DNA of 64,000 bases. Origin: Chloroflexota bacterium. Lineage in GTDB: Bacteria > Chloroflexota > Anaerolineae > Aggregatilineales > Phototrophicaceae. Location: positions 1 to 64,000 of the forward strand of contig WTGB01000030.1 of assembly GCA_011523735.1 (NCBI GenBank). The letters run 5' to 3'. Under the pieces are notes generated by a model that made no database searches, was not told where the DNA came from, and was given only the letters and a program-made list of their open reading frames with translations. Positions within the stretch are counted from its first letter, which is position 1. Each line of letters starts with the position of its first letter. The position numbers and the translations under genes are program-made. Below, in pieces: positions 18,305 to 27,447 of the stretch.

Positions 18305-19330
18305 ATGAATCTCTTGCCACCAGTAGAACGCTTCACCAGCAGCACCGGAGTCGACATCTACCGTCTGCCGCTTGTTCTCTTCCCCAATAACTTTACGGGC
18401 CATGCCTTTGTTTTGGACGGCGCCGGACCCCTTACACTGGTCGATACCGGCTCGGGCATCGGGCGCAGCAATGACGACCTGATTGCCGGTTTCAAGCAGA
18501 TCGGCGCGCGTTTCGGCCCGTCATTTATGCTGCGAGATATTGAACGCATTATTATCACTCACGGGCACATCGACCATTTCGGTGGCTTGACATTTGTTAA
18601 GTCGCAAACTGATGCTGCTGTCGGCATTCATGAGTTGGATCGGCGCGTATTAACCAATTATGAAGAGCGCGTGATTGTAGCGACCAAAGCCCTCGGCATA
18701 TTCTTTGATCGCGCAGGCATTCCGCCATCGCTTCGCGAGATGCTTTTCTCCATGTATGGTTTTGCCAAGCAGCATGTCACATCGATCACTGTCGATTTCA
18801 GCATCGCCGATGAACAGAAAATCGACGGCATGGAATTCATCCACACGCCGGGGCATTGCCCGGGACAGGTCTGTATTCGCCTGGGCGATATATTGCTTAG
18901 TGCCGACCATGTGCTCTCGCGTACAACGCCCCACCAGTCGCCTGAGAGCATCACCCACTATATGGGGCTTGATCATTATGCCGATTCGCTGCGCAAGCTA
19001 TTGCATGTCCAGGGCATCCGTCTCGCCCTGGGCAGCCACGAGGAGGCGATTCACGATCTTCATGGGCGCATTCATGCGATTAGAGCCAGCCATAATCGCA
19101 AGCTGGACCGCATACGCAACATCATGCGCGATCATGGCTCGCCTATGACCACCAGCCAAATCTCAAAAGTGATGTACCCTGATGTTGAGGGTTATCATAT
19201 CTTGCTGGCTATTGAGGAAGCCGGCGCGCATGTCGAGTACCTCTACCAGCATGGGCATTTGACGATCGCAAACTTGAGAGAATTTGAGGCGGAGCCAAAC
19301 CCGGCGATTCTGTACCAATTGAACGATTAA
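18305..19330 (+). CDS. MBL-fold metallohydrolase
   Basis: Metallo-beta-lactamase fold hydrolase of 341 aa, related to glyoxalase II and lactonase groups. The metal motif reads ITHGHIDHFGG at about residues 80-90, and further ligands are in HTPGHCPGQVCI and LLSADHVLSRTTPH. A C-terminal extension of about 90 residues after the HEEAIHD stretch resembles the winged-helix tail of the LACTB2-type or MBLAC families (RIRNIMRDHGSPMTTSQISKVMYPD). Substrate cannot be assigned from sequence. It stands alone between the antiporter and the RDD gene. Confidence 0.85.
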   Translation: MNLLPPVERFTSSTGVDIYRLPLVLFPNNFTGHAFVLDGAGPLTLVDTGSGIGRSNDDLIAGFKQIGARFGPSFMLRDIERIIITHGHIDHFGGLTFVKSQTDAAVGIHELDRRVLTNYEERVIVATKALGIFFDRAGIPPSLREMLFSMYGFAKQHVTSITVDFSIADEQKIDGMEFIHTPGHCPGQVCIRLGDILLSADHVLSRTTPHQSPESITHYMGLDHYADSLRKLLHVQGIRLALGSHEEAIHDLHGRIHAIRASHNRKLDRIRNIMRDHGSPMTTSQISKVMYPDVEGYHILLAIEEAGAHVEYLYQHGHLTIANLREFEAEPNPAILYQLND

Positions 19331-19449
19331 GCTGGCGCCTTGCCTCAACTGCGTTTGACCGACCGTGCAACTTGATAGTACACTTGAAGCGAGTCGCCAT
19401 TTCATGGCGAAGGCAAAGCCAATCGGCTGAGTAGGGAGAATAGCTGTTC

Positions 19450-19917
19450 ATGGATGAGAAACCGAAGATAGGCGAGAGCGTAACAAGCGAGCATCTAGAG
19501 TTGGCTGGACTTTCCCCGCGCTTTTTAGCCCTCATAATTGACGGCTTCCTGCAGGCTGTAGCCCTTGTTTTGGCGATCGTGCTCGTGGGACTGGTGTGGG
19601 GAAACGCCGCCGAGTTCCTGATTCAGTTCGCCGCTTTGGCGGTGCCCATCGGTTATAACTGGTATTTCTGGACACGCCGTAACGGGCAGACGCCCGGTAA
19701 ATTCGCGCTTGGTATCCGGGTTGTCAAGGTAGATGGCTCGCAAATCGGCGATGTCGATGCTGTCATTCGCGCTATCGGCTACCAGATCAGTTCACTGGTC
19801 TTCGGCCTCGGTTACATCTGGGCGATTTTTGATAAGAACAATCAGACTTGGCACGATAAGCTTGCACGCACTTATGTCGTCCGCAAACACGGAGAACGCC
19901 ATACTGTTCAAGTTTAG
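19450..19917 (+). CDS. RDD-domain membrane protein
   Basis: A 155-residue protein with the RDD domain: LAGLSPRFLALIIDGFLQAVALVLAIVL carries the conserved Arg and Asp at the start of the first helix, and GQTPGKFALGIRVVKVDG is the family's central loop. Three hydrophobic segments are seen, the last being RAIGYQISSLVFGLGYIWAIFD, ending in the typical QTWHDKLARTYVV. Function is unknown in most members; some take part in sodium or organic-cation export. Stop at 19915-19917 is followed by almost 500 gene-free bases. Confidence 0.88.
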   Translation: MDEKPKIGESVTSEHLELAGLSPRFLALIIDGFLQAVALVLAIVLVGLVWGNAAEFLIQFAALAVPIGYNWYFWTRRNGQTPGKFALGIRVVKVDGSQIGDVDAVIRAIGYQISSLVFGLGYIWAIFDKNNQTWHDKLARTYVVRKHGERHTVQV

Positions 19918-19950
19918 ATAGCGCTCGCCTCATCAACCAACATCCCCATA

Positions 19951-20324
19951 CGCGACTATTTGGTCGCCCCTTCTCGGCCGATTCTTACTACCCTGGCTGC
20001 CATGAACGCCAGATCGCCAATCCAGCGTTCAATCCGAAAATATGCCGCCCTTAAGCCAAAATACAACTTTTATCGCGCAAAATCCGATTTTTCAACGCTC
20101 AAGATGCCGCTGTATCCATACTGTATCGATAGAGACCCGCAATTATGTTATATAATACTTCAGTTTTTATAGCCAAGATTTAGCTTAGATTCAGCCTCCG
20201 TTCATCTTAATGAGAACTTTTTTGAGCCTATTCTTATCCAACTCTGGTTGACATGACTCGACATGACACAGACCAGGCGCCAGGAACTCAGCGAGCGGCC
20301 AGATGGCCGAAAAAAGTTTTCGCC
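19951..20324 (+). repeat. non-coding dispersed repeat, copy A
   Basis: The stretch 19918-20415 holds no gene. It contains four blocks also found at 27448-27863. They are: a hairpin GCGAC-N6-GTCGC at 19952-19967, TAAGCC followed by an A-rich run at 20052, TACTGTATCGATAGA at 20119-20133, and GGCCAGATGGCC followed by an A/T run at 20297-20324. Offsets of the first three blocks (0, 101, 168) are identical in both copies. A TATAAT hexamer is at 20151-20156 in this copy only. No open reading frame is conserved between the copies. Confidence 0.7.
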
Positions 20325-20362
20325 AGCAACCGACCAGCGGCGAGCGACTGATGCCCAACGAT

Positions 20363-20385
20363 AAGCCCTTCGGAGGACTCTTTTT
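20363..20385 (+). terminator. candidate intrinsic terminator before the TPR gene
   Basis: AGCCCTTCGGAGGACT forms a short stem with a TTCGG-type loop (one mismatch), followed by CTTTTT at 20379-20385. It ends the gene-free region that holds repeat copy A and lies 31 bases before the next start codon. No protein gene ends nearby, so it would stop either RDD-gene read-through or an unannotated small RNA beginning near the TATAAT at 20151. Confidence 0.45.
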
Positions 20386-20415
20386 GGTCATGCTGCGGAA
20401 AGTGTTTCATCAGCT

Positions 20416-20940
20416 ATGAAAATGACCAAACTCGCGCAGCGCCTGGGGATACCGCGTTATCAAGCCGACCAGCACTATCGGGCAGGCCTCGCCGCCTTCA
20501 TCTCCCGCGATCTGGCTAAGTCCATCTCTGAGCTTCAGACTGCGGTTGCCCTCCTGCCAAGACATGCTGAGTATCATGCCGCGCTGGGCTTTATCCTGCT
20601 GGATGACAAGCAGCTCCGCGCGGCGGGCGAGTCCTTTGAGCGTGCGCTCAGCTTGAATGCCTATGAGATGCTGGCGAATTACGGGCAGGGCATGATAACC
20701 TATCGCGCCAGGAACTGGCTTGAGGCTATGAATTATTTCGAGGCCGCGCACGCAGCCCAGCCGAAACGCCCCGAAACGCAGTATTATCTGGGGATGGTAA
20801 ATCATCGACTTGGGCGTAATGCCGAAGCCCTGAGATGGATGGAGGGCGCTGCAGTTGGTTTCGCCAAGATAGGCGACCGACGCGAGACGCACTGTACTGC
20901 GTGGAAGCGCGAGTTTCGAAAATTGCTCGAGACCAAGTAA
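20416..20940 (+). CDS. tetratricopeptide-repeat protein
   Basis: Soluble 174-residue protein made almost wholly of TPR units. The repeats can be read as YRAGLAAFISRDLAKSISEL, YHAALGFILLDDKQLRAAGESF, MLANYGQGMITYRARNWLEAMNYF and TQYYLGMVNHRLGRNAEALRWM, giving four or five helix pairs. No catalytic domain or signal peptide is present. Such proteins act as scaffolds; the partner is unknown. The gene follows a gene-free region with repeat copy A and lies 49 bases before the amylase-like gene, with which it could be co-transcribed. Confidence 0.82.
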   Translation: MKMTKLAQRLGIPRYQADQHYRAGLAAFISRDLAKSISELQTAVALLPRHAEYHAALGFILLDDKQLRAAGESFERALSLNAYEMLANYGQGMITYRARNWLEAMNYFEAAHAAQPKRPETQYYLGMVNHRLGRNAEALRWMEGAAVGFAKIGDRRETHCTAWKREFRKLLETK

Positions 20941-20989
20941 CTCGTCTCACGGCCGAAAACGACAGGCTAATGGCATTCTGGATCTGATC

Positions 20990-22666
20990 ATGACTAAGCG
21001 CCTTCCTGTACCCGGTGATCCACAGCAAGACATCCTCCCGGCAATGGTGCTGTTTGTCGTAATCGCCATACTGATCGCTCTGCTTGCGCGAGGAGCTTCT
21101 CCGTCCGAATCGCTTCGCTTGGCGCAAGGCGGCTTGGAGGATCAATGGTGGAATGATCGCGTTTTCTACGAAATATTCATTCGAAGTTTCCAGGACAGCG
21201 ATGGTGATGGCATCGGCGACATCCAGGGAATTATCGACCGCCTCGACTATCTGAACGATGGTGATCCCGCTACTGACGAAGATCTGGGCATCTCTGGCAT
21301 TTGGCTGATGCCGCCGTTTGAAGCTCACAGCTACCATGGCTACGATGTGACTGACTACTACGCAGTTGAATCGGACTATGGCAGCCTAGCCGATATGCGT
21401 CGGCTGATCGCTGAGGCACGCAAGCGGGGCATCGCCGTCATTGTCGACATGGTGATAAATCATACATCGAGTCGGCATCCCTGGTTTATGTCGTCTCGTC
21501 TGGGCGAGGAAGACTACGCCGACTGGTATATTTGGGCGGATGAAGACCCCGGTTATCGCGGTCCTTGGGGCGCCCCCGCCTGGCATCGATCGGGCAGCCG
21601 CTTCTACTACGGCCTGTTCTGGGATGGCATGCCGGATCTGAACTTTCGCAATGACGCTGTCACCCAATCAATGGTCGATATCGCAGCCTTCTGGCTGATA
21701 GACATTGGCGTCGATGGCTTCCGGCTCGACGCCGTCAAACACATCATTGAAGTGGATGAATTGCAAGAAAATACGCCGGAGAGCCGCGCCTGGCTCGCCG
21801 CCTACGAAGCGCGTCTGGAATCCATAAAGCCGAATAGCTTCACCGTCGGCGAGATATTCAACGGACCTTCTTTTGTAGTCTCGCGCTACATCGAGCAAGG
21901 CGCTATGGATATCGGATTCGACTTCAACCTGGCGGACAAGATGATTTCGGCGGCACAACGCGGAACTAATAGAGACATCGCCCGCGCCCACCGCAATGCC
22001 ATGCGCGACTACCCCATGAACCAGTTTGCTGCCTTCCTGACCAACCACGACCAAGACCGGCTTGCTAACCAACTGCTGTTTGACCGGGGCAGGAACAAGG
22101 TTGCGGCCGCGCTCCTGTTGACCAGTCCTGGCCTGCCGTTTCTATATTATGGCGAGGAGATTGGCATGGCGGGCACAAAACCGGACGAGCGCCTGCGCAC
22201 GCCGATGCACTGGGATGGTTCGCGCTTTGCCGGTTTCACAGTTGGGGATTCGGTTTGGGAGCCGCTTCAGAATGCGGATAACGTTGCCGTCGCCAATGTC
22301 GCCGGCCAAACCTCGGATCCCGATTCGCTGCTTAGCCACTACCGCAATTTGATACACCTGCGCAACAGCAATTCTGCGCTTCGTCGCGGCGGTTATACTG
22401 CAGTGGATAGCTCTGCGCGGGAGATCTACGCCTTTCTCCGCCACGATGCCGAACAAACGCTTCTTGTTGCGATCAATCTGTCAGACGAAAGAGCTTCCGA
22501 TTACACGCTCGCGCTCCCCGAGAGCGCCCTGGAGTTTGGCGCGCCGACCCTTCTCTATGGAGCAGGCGAGCTTGCGCAGCCGGAATTCAACGCGAATGGC
22601 GGCTTTGGCGCATACAAGCCCCTTGCGGAAATTGATCCGCAAAGCCTGATTGTAATTCAGTTTTGA
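20990..22666 (+). CDS. membrane-anchored alpha-amylase family (GH13) enzyme
   Basis: Glycoside hydrolase family 13 enzyme that cleaves or transfers alpha-glucosyl bonds. An N-terminal signal anchor (AMVLFVVIAILIALLARG, about residues 19-36) places the enzyme outside the membrane. The catalytic residues are Asp247 in GFRLDAVK (nucleophile), Glu288 in VGEIF (acid/base) and Asp354 in NHDQDR (stabiliser). The N-terminal WWNDRVFYEIFIRSFQDSDGDGIGD, with its calcium-like DxDxDG loop, and DMVINHTS fit alpha-amylase/oligo-1,6-glucosidase members. A C-terminal beta-domain follows. Whether it is hydrolase or glucosyltransferase is not decidable here. Confidence 0.93.
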   Translation: MTKRLPVPGDPQQDILPAMVLFVVIAILIALLARGASPSESLRLAQGGLEDQWWNDRVFYEIFIRSFQDSDGDGIGDIQGIIDRLDYLNDGDPATDEDLGISGIWLMPPFEAHSYHGYDVTDYYAVESDYGSLADMRRLIAEARKRGIAVIVDMVINHTSSRHPWFMSSRLGEEDYADWYIWADEDPGYRGPWGAPAWHRSGSRFYYGLFWDGMPDLNFRNDAVTQSMVDIAAFWLIDIGVDGFRLDAVKHIIEVDELQENTPESRAWLAAYEARLESIKPNSFTVGEIFNGPSFVVSRYIEQGAMDIGFDFNLADKMISAAQRGTNRDIARAHRNAMRDYPMNQFAAFLTNHDQDRLANQLLFDRGRNKVAAALLLTSPGLPFLYYGEEIGMAGTKPDERLRTPMHWDGSRFAGFTVGDSVWEPLQNADNVAVANVAGQTSDPDSLLSHYRNLIHLRNSNSALRRGGYTAVDSSAREIYAFLRHDAEQTLLVAINLSDERASDYTLALPESALEFGAPTLLYGAGELAQPEFNANGGFGAYKPLAEIDPQSLIVIQF

Positions 22667-22778
22667 GATTCAGTAGTGCCGAAACGTTTCGCCGCGATCC
22701 GCCTTCAAGAATTGCGCCTGCATCGGCGAGCAACTAGAATCAGGGACAGTTTCCAGTTGAATCCAAACGAAGGCGCCA

Positions 22779-23681
22779 TTGGAAAACTTTATCGGCGAGT
22801 TCACTGCGCTCGCAGCCGCCCTCTGTTTCAGTTTGGCATCTGTCACATATACCCTGGCGGGCCGAAAGTTTGGCGCGAGCGTGTCGATGGCTCTAAGCCT
22901 GATTTTTTCGCTCATCCTTTTGTTGCCCATTCACCAGGCGATGCACGGCGAACTCTTTCCCTTTGCCGCCTCGCCGCAGCGCTGGTTGCTTCTCGGTATG
23001 TCAAGCTTGTCAGGATTCGTTATTTCAGCGCTGTTGCTTTTGCGCGCGTTTCAATATATCGGACCCCGCTTGACGCTGCTAATAGGATCAACATCGCCGA
23101 TATATGCTACATTTATGGCTTGGCTATTCTTAAGCCAGGGCTTGCCCACTTACGCGCTTATCGGGATAGCGCTGGTGATAAGTGGCGTCTTCTGGGTGGT
23201 TTCCGAAGATGCTGTTGGCGCCTTCAGTGGCAAGCGCGCCGAATACCATAAGGGCTTGGCAACAGCATTTGGCGCCGCAATTGCGCAGGGCGCATCCTTC
23301 GTCTTGATGTCCGAAGGCGTGGCTGACGACTATCCGGCGATGAGCGCGAGCGTCATACGGACTGTCGTAGCCTTGATTCTGCTCTGGATATTCATCGGAA
23401 TACGCGGCAAACTTCGCTACAATCTGGACCTCATTTCTACTGAGCCGCGCGCGCTCGCCTTAATCGTTTTGGCTTCCCTCGCGGGTCCTGTCTTCGGTGC
23501 GACATTGGTGCTGCTGTCTTTGCAGTTCACAAGCGTCGGCATCTCGTCGACGCTGACAGGGACAACTCCAATCTTCATGATACCAATCTCCTTCGCGGTC
23601 TTCGGCGAGCGTATCACCTTTCGCGCCTGCATTGGCACGCTCGTGGCTATTGCAGGTGTGGCGCTGCTCTTTGCAGTCTGA
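22779..23681 (+). CDS. EamA/DMT-family transporter
   Basis: Ten-helix drug/metabolite exporter of 300 aa with the two EamA repeats. The first repeat ends with LLIGSTSPIYATFMAWLFLSQGLPTYALIGIALVISGVFWVV, the second with SSTLTGTTPIFMIPISFAVFGERITFRACIGTLVAIAGVALL. The start codon is TTG at 22779, because the next in-frame ATG would remove the first helix. A weak ribosome site precedes it. Substrate is unknown; members export amino acids, nucleotides or metabolites. It stands between the amylase-like gene and an acetyltransferase gene on the same strand. Confidence 0.87.
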   Translation: MENFIGEFTALAAALCFSLASVTYTLAGRKFGASVSMALSLIFSLILLLPIHQAMHGELFPFAASPQRWLLLGMSSLSGFVISALLLLRAFQYIGPRLTLLIGSTSPIYATFMAWLFLSQGLPTYALIGIALVISGVFWVVSEDAVGAFSGKRAEYHKGLATAFGAAIAQGASFVLMSEGVADDYPAMSASVIRTVVALILLWIFIGIRGKLRYNLDLISTEPRALALIVLASLAGPVFGATLVLLSLQFTSVGISSTLTGTTPIFMIPISFAVFGERITFRACIGTLVAIAGVALLFAV

Positions 23682-23793
23682 GTAAAGCGCTGTGCCGCTT
23701 TCTGTCGCGGCGTTTGAGTACACTTGTTTTCATGTCTGTTCAAAATGGCTATAATAGTCGCTGGAAACATAGGACAGTGTGAAGGTCTTGGCG

Positions 23794-24318
23794 ATGGACG
23801 AATTTAACATCCGTCCCTTAGAGCGCTCCGACCGTGAATGGGTGGCGCACTTTTTGGATGAGCGGTGGGGAACAACACAAATTGTCTCGCGCGGTAAAGC
23901 TGTATATGGTCACCTTTTACCTGGCTTCATGGCGGAACGCACAGCTAACGCATCGGACGATGAAGAGTCTGACGCGGAGGCGGACGTGGAGAATATCGGT
24001 TTGGTCACTGTGCATATCGGTGAAAAAGAATGTGAAATCACTACACTGAACAGCCTGACGGAATGCGTCGGTGTGGGCTCCGCCCTGGTAGAGGCGGTAG
24101 AAGATTGGGCGCGGGAAGCTGGTATCGAACGCCTGTGGCTGGTAACCACGAATGACAATCTTGCGGCGCTAAAATTTTGGCAGAAGCGTGGCTATGAACT
24201 GGTCACCGTACACAGGAATGCGATAGTCGATGCCCGGCGCATCAAGCCCCAGATTCCAATTACGGGCTTAAATGGCATCACCATCCGCGACGAGATTGAA
24301 CTGGAGAAACGCTTCTAA
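23794..24318 (+). CDS. GNAT-family N-acetyltransferase
   Basis: Acetyl-CoA-dependent acyltransferase fold of about 174 aa. The N-terminus FNIRPLERSDREWVAHFLDERWG is typical of the family; the acetyl-CoA binding region is degenerate (SLTECVGVGSALVEAVEDWAREAG) but keeps the Gly-x-Gly core, and the C-terminal helix-strand LAALKFWQKRGYELVTVHRNAI matches motif B. A GTG at 23779 gives five extra residues; ATG 23794 is preferred because the family pattern begins there. The substrate is unknown. It converges on lspA 42 bases downstream. Confidence 0.85.
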   Translation: MDEFNIRPLERSDREWVAHFLDERWGTTQIVSRGKAVYGHLLPGFMAERTANASDDEESDAEADVENIGLVTVHIGEKECEITTLNSLTECVGVGSALVEAVEDWAREAGIERLWLVTTNDNLAALKFWQKRGYELVTVHRNAIVDARRIKPQIPITGLNGITIRDEIELEKRF

Positions 24319-24360
24319 CAGCTCGAATTACGTCCAGGCTGGCGCCCCAACTGATGCGCA

Positions 24361-24879
24361 TCAGGCTGAACTGTCCGCTCGGGCAGTTCGTCTCCTTTCG
24401 CGATAATCGCGCCAGAAACTCTCTGCGATAACAAGCAGCGCGCCGAATACAATGGCGTGGTCCGCCAGATTGGACACATTTGATATCAGGTTGGGAATCT
24501 GATAATGAATGAAATCAACAACGTGCCCGTATTGCAGGCGGTCGAGTACATTGCCGATCGCGCCGCCTATGACAAGCCCAATCGCGAAAGGCGCTAAACG
24601 CGCCTCAGGTCGCGTCTCACGGAAATACCAGAGCATGCCGGCGATGATCAATAGGGCGATTATTAGAAAGACATCGCCAGCCATCGGTAGGATGCCGAAT
24701 GCGGCGCCGGTATTGCTGCTGCGCGTCAACTGGAAGAGCGGCGCAAGTAGTGGGAACGGCGTGGCGCTCTCGTATAATTCCAAATTGGCGACGATCCAAC
24801 GCTTGCTGGCCTGATCTGCGGCAACTGTTAAGACAAGCGAACTGCCAAGTATGATCCACTTTCGCATCTGGCGATCCAA
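24361..24879 (-). CDS. lspA: lipoprotein signal peptidase (signal peptidase II)
   Basis: Membrane aspartyl protease that removes the signal peptide from diacylglyceryl-prolipoproteins, the step after Lgt. Four hydrophobic helices are seen. The conserved residues are in VLTVAADQASKRW, SSNTGAAFG, then GNVLDRLQYGHVVDFIHY and NLADHAIVFG, where the Asp of VVDF and the Asp of NLAD form the catalytic pair. Length of 172 aa is typical. A perfect 14-base palindrome CTGATGCGCATCAG overlaps its stop codon region (24351-24364). The gene stands alone between convergent and divergent neighbours. Confidence 0.95.
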   Translation of the reverse strand: MDRQMRKWIILGSSLVLTVAADQASKRWIVANLELYESATPFPLLAPLFQLTRSSNTGAAFGILPMAGDVFLIIALLIIAGMLWYFRETRPEARLAPFAIGLVIGGAIGNVLDRLQYGHVVDFIHYQIPNLISNVSNLADHAIVFGALLVIAESFWRDYRERRRTARADSSA

Positions 24880-24983
24880 CCCTGACCAGTGATTGCTGAT
24901 ATATTTTAGCAGAAAGTCGCTCGTCCTCTCGCAGAGCTTGATTCTGCGGAAAGCTGAAGTCTCAATTGCTATTCAACCGTGCC

Positions 24984-26027
24984 ATGACGAAATCAAAGCG
25001 CTTCACTGAATTGAGCTTACAAGAGCAAAAGGCGCTCTTCGAACGTGCAGCTGCCGAGGTTCTGCCACAGTGGCAAATCGACGATTATAGCATCGGCTGG
25101 ATCAGCTACAGCACGAATGCCGTTTTCCATGTTAAGATGGCGTCTGGTCCATACATCCTGCGCTTGCATGTGCCTGGTCGTGTTGCCGAAGACAGGCTCC
25201 GTTCTGAACTGATGTGGCTGCGCGCGATTCGGCAAGGAACGAACCTGCTTGCGCCCCTGCCAGTTCCCCTTTCGGACGGGCGATTATTCATCTCATATTC
25301 GCCGCCAATGCTCCCATCTGCCAGCCAGGTTCATTGCGTCTTGTTCGAGCGGCTGAAAGGCGAGATCAAGCCGGCGAGAGCCTTATCTGTCGAAGACGTC
25401 CGAAGAATTGGCGTCTACCTTGGCATATTGCATCGCGATGCCCAATTCGATCCGCCTGCCGACTTCGATCGGCACAGACTCGATTTCGAGGCTCTGTTCG
25501 ATGCCGACTCGCCATATTATGTGGCGAGGGAAAGTGAACTCCTTACTCGCGAGCAGAGCAGAATCTTTCAGGCTGTGGCGGGGCGCATCCGACAAATGAT
25601 GACATGCCTGGATCATGATGGCGAAAGTTTCGGCTTGATCCACGCCGATTTGCTTGCCAAGAATGTGATATTCGCTGATGCTTCAGTCGCCGCGCTGGAC
25701 TTCGAATATTGCTGTTGGGGCTATTTCCTCTATGACCTGGCGCCGCTGCTATGGGAGCTAAAGGGCGAGCGCTCCGCCAACTACATAGAGCTCGAGGAAG
25801 CGCTCTGGACTAGCTACATCTCAGCTCGGGCTGAGGCGGATGATCAGCGAGACCGCCTGGAAACCTTCATAGCCGCCCGGCAGTTATTATCTTGTCGCTG
25901 GCTGCTGCAAAACATCCGCCATCCGAACGTGAGGGAAGTGGCGCCAAGGCTGCTCCAAGCACGCGTCGAAGAGCTAAAAGGCTATCTAGCAATCGGTGTG
26001 TTGCAACGCCGGACAGCTACTTTGTAA
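24984..26027 (+). CDS. aminoglycoside-phosphotransferase-fold kinase
   Basis: Small-molecule kinase of the APH/choline-kinase fold, 347 aa. The catalytic loop (Brenner motif) is IHADLLAKNVIF and the metal-binding DFE equivalent is VAALDFEYCCWGYFLYDLAPLLWEL, the typical FxD-type arrangement. The N-lobe reads YSTNAVFHVKMASGPYILRLHVPGR, with the ATP-binding lysine probably replaced in YILRL. The frame begins with TTG at 24966, but ATG 24984 opens the conserved sequence. The substrate (homoserine, choline, aminoglycoside or other) is not apparent. The MFS gene 26053 follows at 25 bases and may belong to the same transcript. Confidence 0.85.
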   Translation: MTKSKRFTELSLQEQKALFERAAAEVLPQWQIDDYSIGWISYSTNAVFHVKMASGPYILRLHVPGRVAEDRLRSELMWLRAIRQGTNLLAPLPVPLSDGRLFISYSPPMLPSASQVHCVLFERLKGEIKPARALSVEDVRRIGVYLGILHRDAQFDPPADFDRHRLDFEALFDADSPYYVARESELLTREQSRIFQAVAGRIRQMMTCLDHDGESFGLIHADLLAKNVIFADASVAALDFEYCCWGYFLYDLAPLLWELKGERSANYIELEEALWTSYISARAEADDQRDRLETFIAARQLLSCRWLLQNIRHPNVREVAPRLLQARVEELKGYLAIGVLQRRTATL

Positions 26028-26052
26028 GCGGCAGCATTTTGTCAGGATCAAT

Positions 26053-27294
26053 ATGTTAACCAGAGCAGGATTGCCCCGGGCTGACGCCTATAAACTGTAT
26101 ATTTTTATGTCAGCTGTGCAGGCTGTTGCCCTGACTACGGTTTTCACCATCAATATGGTCTATCAGGTGCAGCAGGTCAGCTTGAATGCCCTGCAGTTGG
26201 TCCTGGTAGGTACAACGCTGGAGTTGACCGCCTTTCTGATGGAGATTCCCACCGGCGTCGTCGCCGATGTGTATAGCCGGCGGCTGTCGATTGTCGTCGG
26301 TTTCTGCCTGCTCGGCATCGGCTTCATTGTGGAAGGCAGCCTGCCGTTGTTTGAAGCGCTGCTGGTCGCGCAGGTCATCATGGGCTTGGGCTATACCTTC
26401 CTCAGCGGCGCGACCTCAGCCTGGATCGTCGACGAGATCGGCTATGAACGCGCATCGGGCGCCTTTCTGCGCTCATCGCAAGTGGCGCAAGTGGCGAGCT
26501 TCTTGGCTATAGGTTTAAGTGTGGCGCTGGCGAGTTACAGCTTGCAGCTTGCAATCATCACCGGAGGCCTGATTCTTCTTGTTCTAGCTGGCTTGCTCGC
26601 GCTGATTATGCCGGAGCAGGGTTTCAAGCGGCAGGCGAATGGCGAACGAGAAACCTGGCAGACCTTTCGCGCCACGCTGCGAGGCGGTATGCGCTTGGTG
26701 CGCGCCCGCCAAATCCTGATGCTGATCATCATTGCGATGGTGATCCACGGCGCATTTAGTGAAGGCTTCGACCGACTTTCCACTGCCCATATATTGCAGA
26801 ATTTCGAATTGCCGCCTTTGGGTCAGTTCAACGAAATCGTCTGGTTCGGCATCATCAGCGCCGTATCCATGCCCTTGACCCTGGGTGCAACGGAATACAT
26901 TCATCGCCGGCTGGACCTGAGCAACGGGCGTTTGGTCGCGCTGACCTTGACGGTTGTCTACCTTGTGATGATTGGCAGTGTTCTGCTCTTCGTGTTGGGC
27001 GAGAGTTTCGCGCTCATACTGGTAGGTTTCTGGCTGACTCAAGCGACGCGAGGCATCCGCAATCCGTTGATGGAAGCCTGGATTAATCTGTATGTTGAAT
27101 CGGATGTGCGGGCGACTGTGCTGTCCATTGGCGGGCAGGCCGATGCATTTGGGCAGATCGCTGGCGGACCGGTTGTCGGCGCTATCGGCTTGTGGCGCTC
27201 TGTCCGCGTGGCGATAGCCTGCTCGACGCTGATGCTCCTGCCAATCTTGCTCGTCTTCCGCCGGACGCTCAAACCGCCGCCCTCGCCTGAATAA
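26053..27294 (+). CDS. MFS transporter, paralogue 1
   Basis: Major-facilitator transporter with about twelve hydrophobic segments (414 aa from ATG 26053). The MFS loop motif between helices 2 and 3 is IPTGVVADVYSRRLSIVVG, and further helices follow regularly. The second half contains GVDT-like FWLTQATRGIRNPLMEAWINLYVESDVRATVLSIGGQADAFGQI, matched in the second transporter at 28732-29949 by LSQSLRTATKPLFMIWINRHAPSDTRATVISLYWQ. So the two genes are paralogues. A frame opens at 25996 inside the previous gene but its first residues are not MFS-like. Substrate unknown, drug efflux-like. Confidence 0.88.
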   Translation: MLTRAGLPRADAYKLYIFMSAVQAVALTTVFTINMVYQVQQVSLNALQLVLVGTTLELTAFLMEIPTGVVADVYSRRLSIVVGFCLLGIGFIVEGSLPLFEALLVAQVIMGLGYTFLSGATSAWIVDEIGYERASGAFLRSSQVAQVASFLAIGLSVALASYSLQLAIITGGLILLVLAGLLALIMPEQGFKRQANGERETWQTFRATLRGGMRLVRARQILMLIIIAMVIHGAFSEGFDRLSTAHILQNFELPPLGQFNEIVWFGIISAVSMPLTLGATEYIHRRLDLSNGRLVALTLTVVYLVMIGSVLLFVLGESFALILVGFWLTQATRGIRNPLMEAWINLYVESDVRATVLSIGGQADAFGQIAGGPVVGAIGLWRSVRVAIACSTLMLLPILLVFRRTLKPPPSPE

Positions 27295-27447
27295 ACTCGC
27301 CCCGAACAGATATAGCTAGGATAGAATCCAGTTGATACGTGAACATTTAGTCGCCTTTGGATCGCCAATATGTGCTAGCGTGGCTGTATGGCTCGTCTGA
27401 CCCTGCGTTTTCAGCTTCCAATTATGCTCGCTCGCGCCCGTCTCATT

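Noticed and set aside
23683-23702. AAAGCG/CGCTTT hairpin after the EamA gene, considered as a terminator
   Set aside because: The stem has six pairs and no T-run follows.
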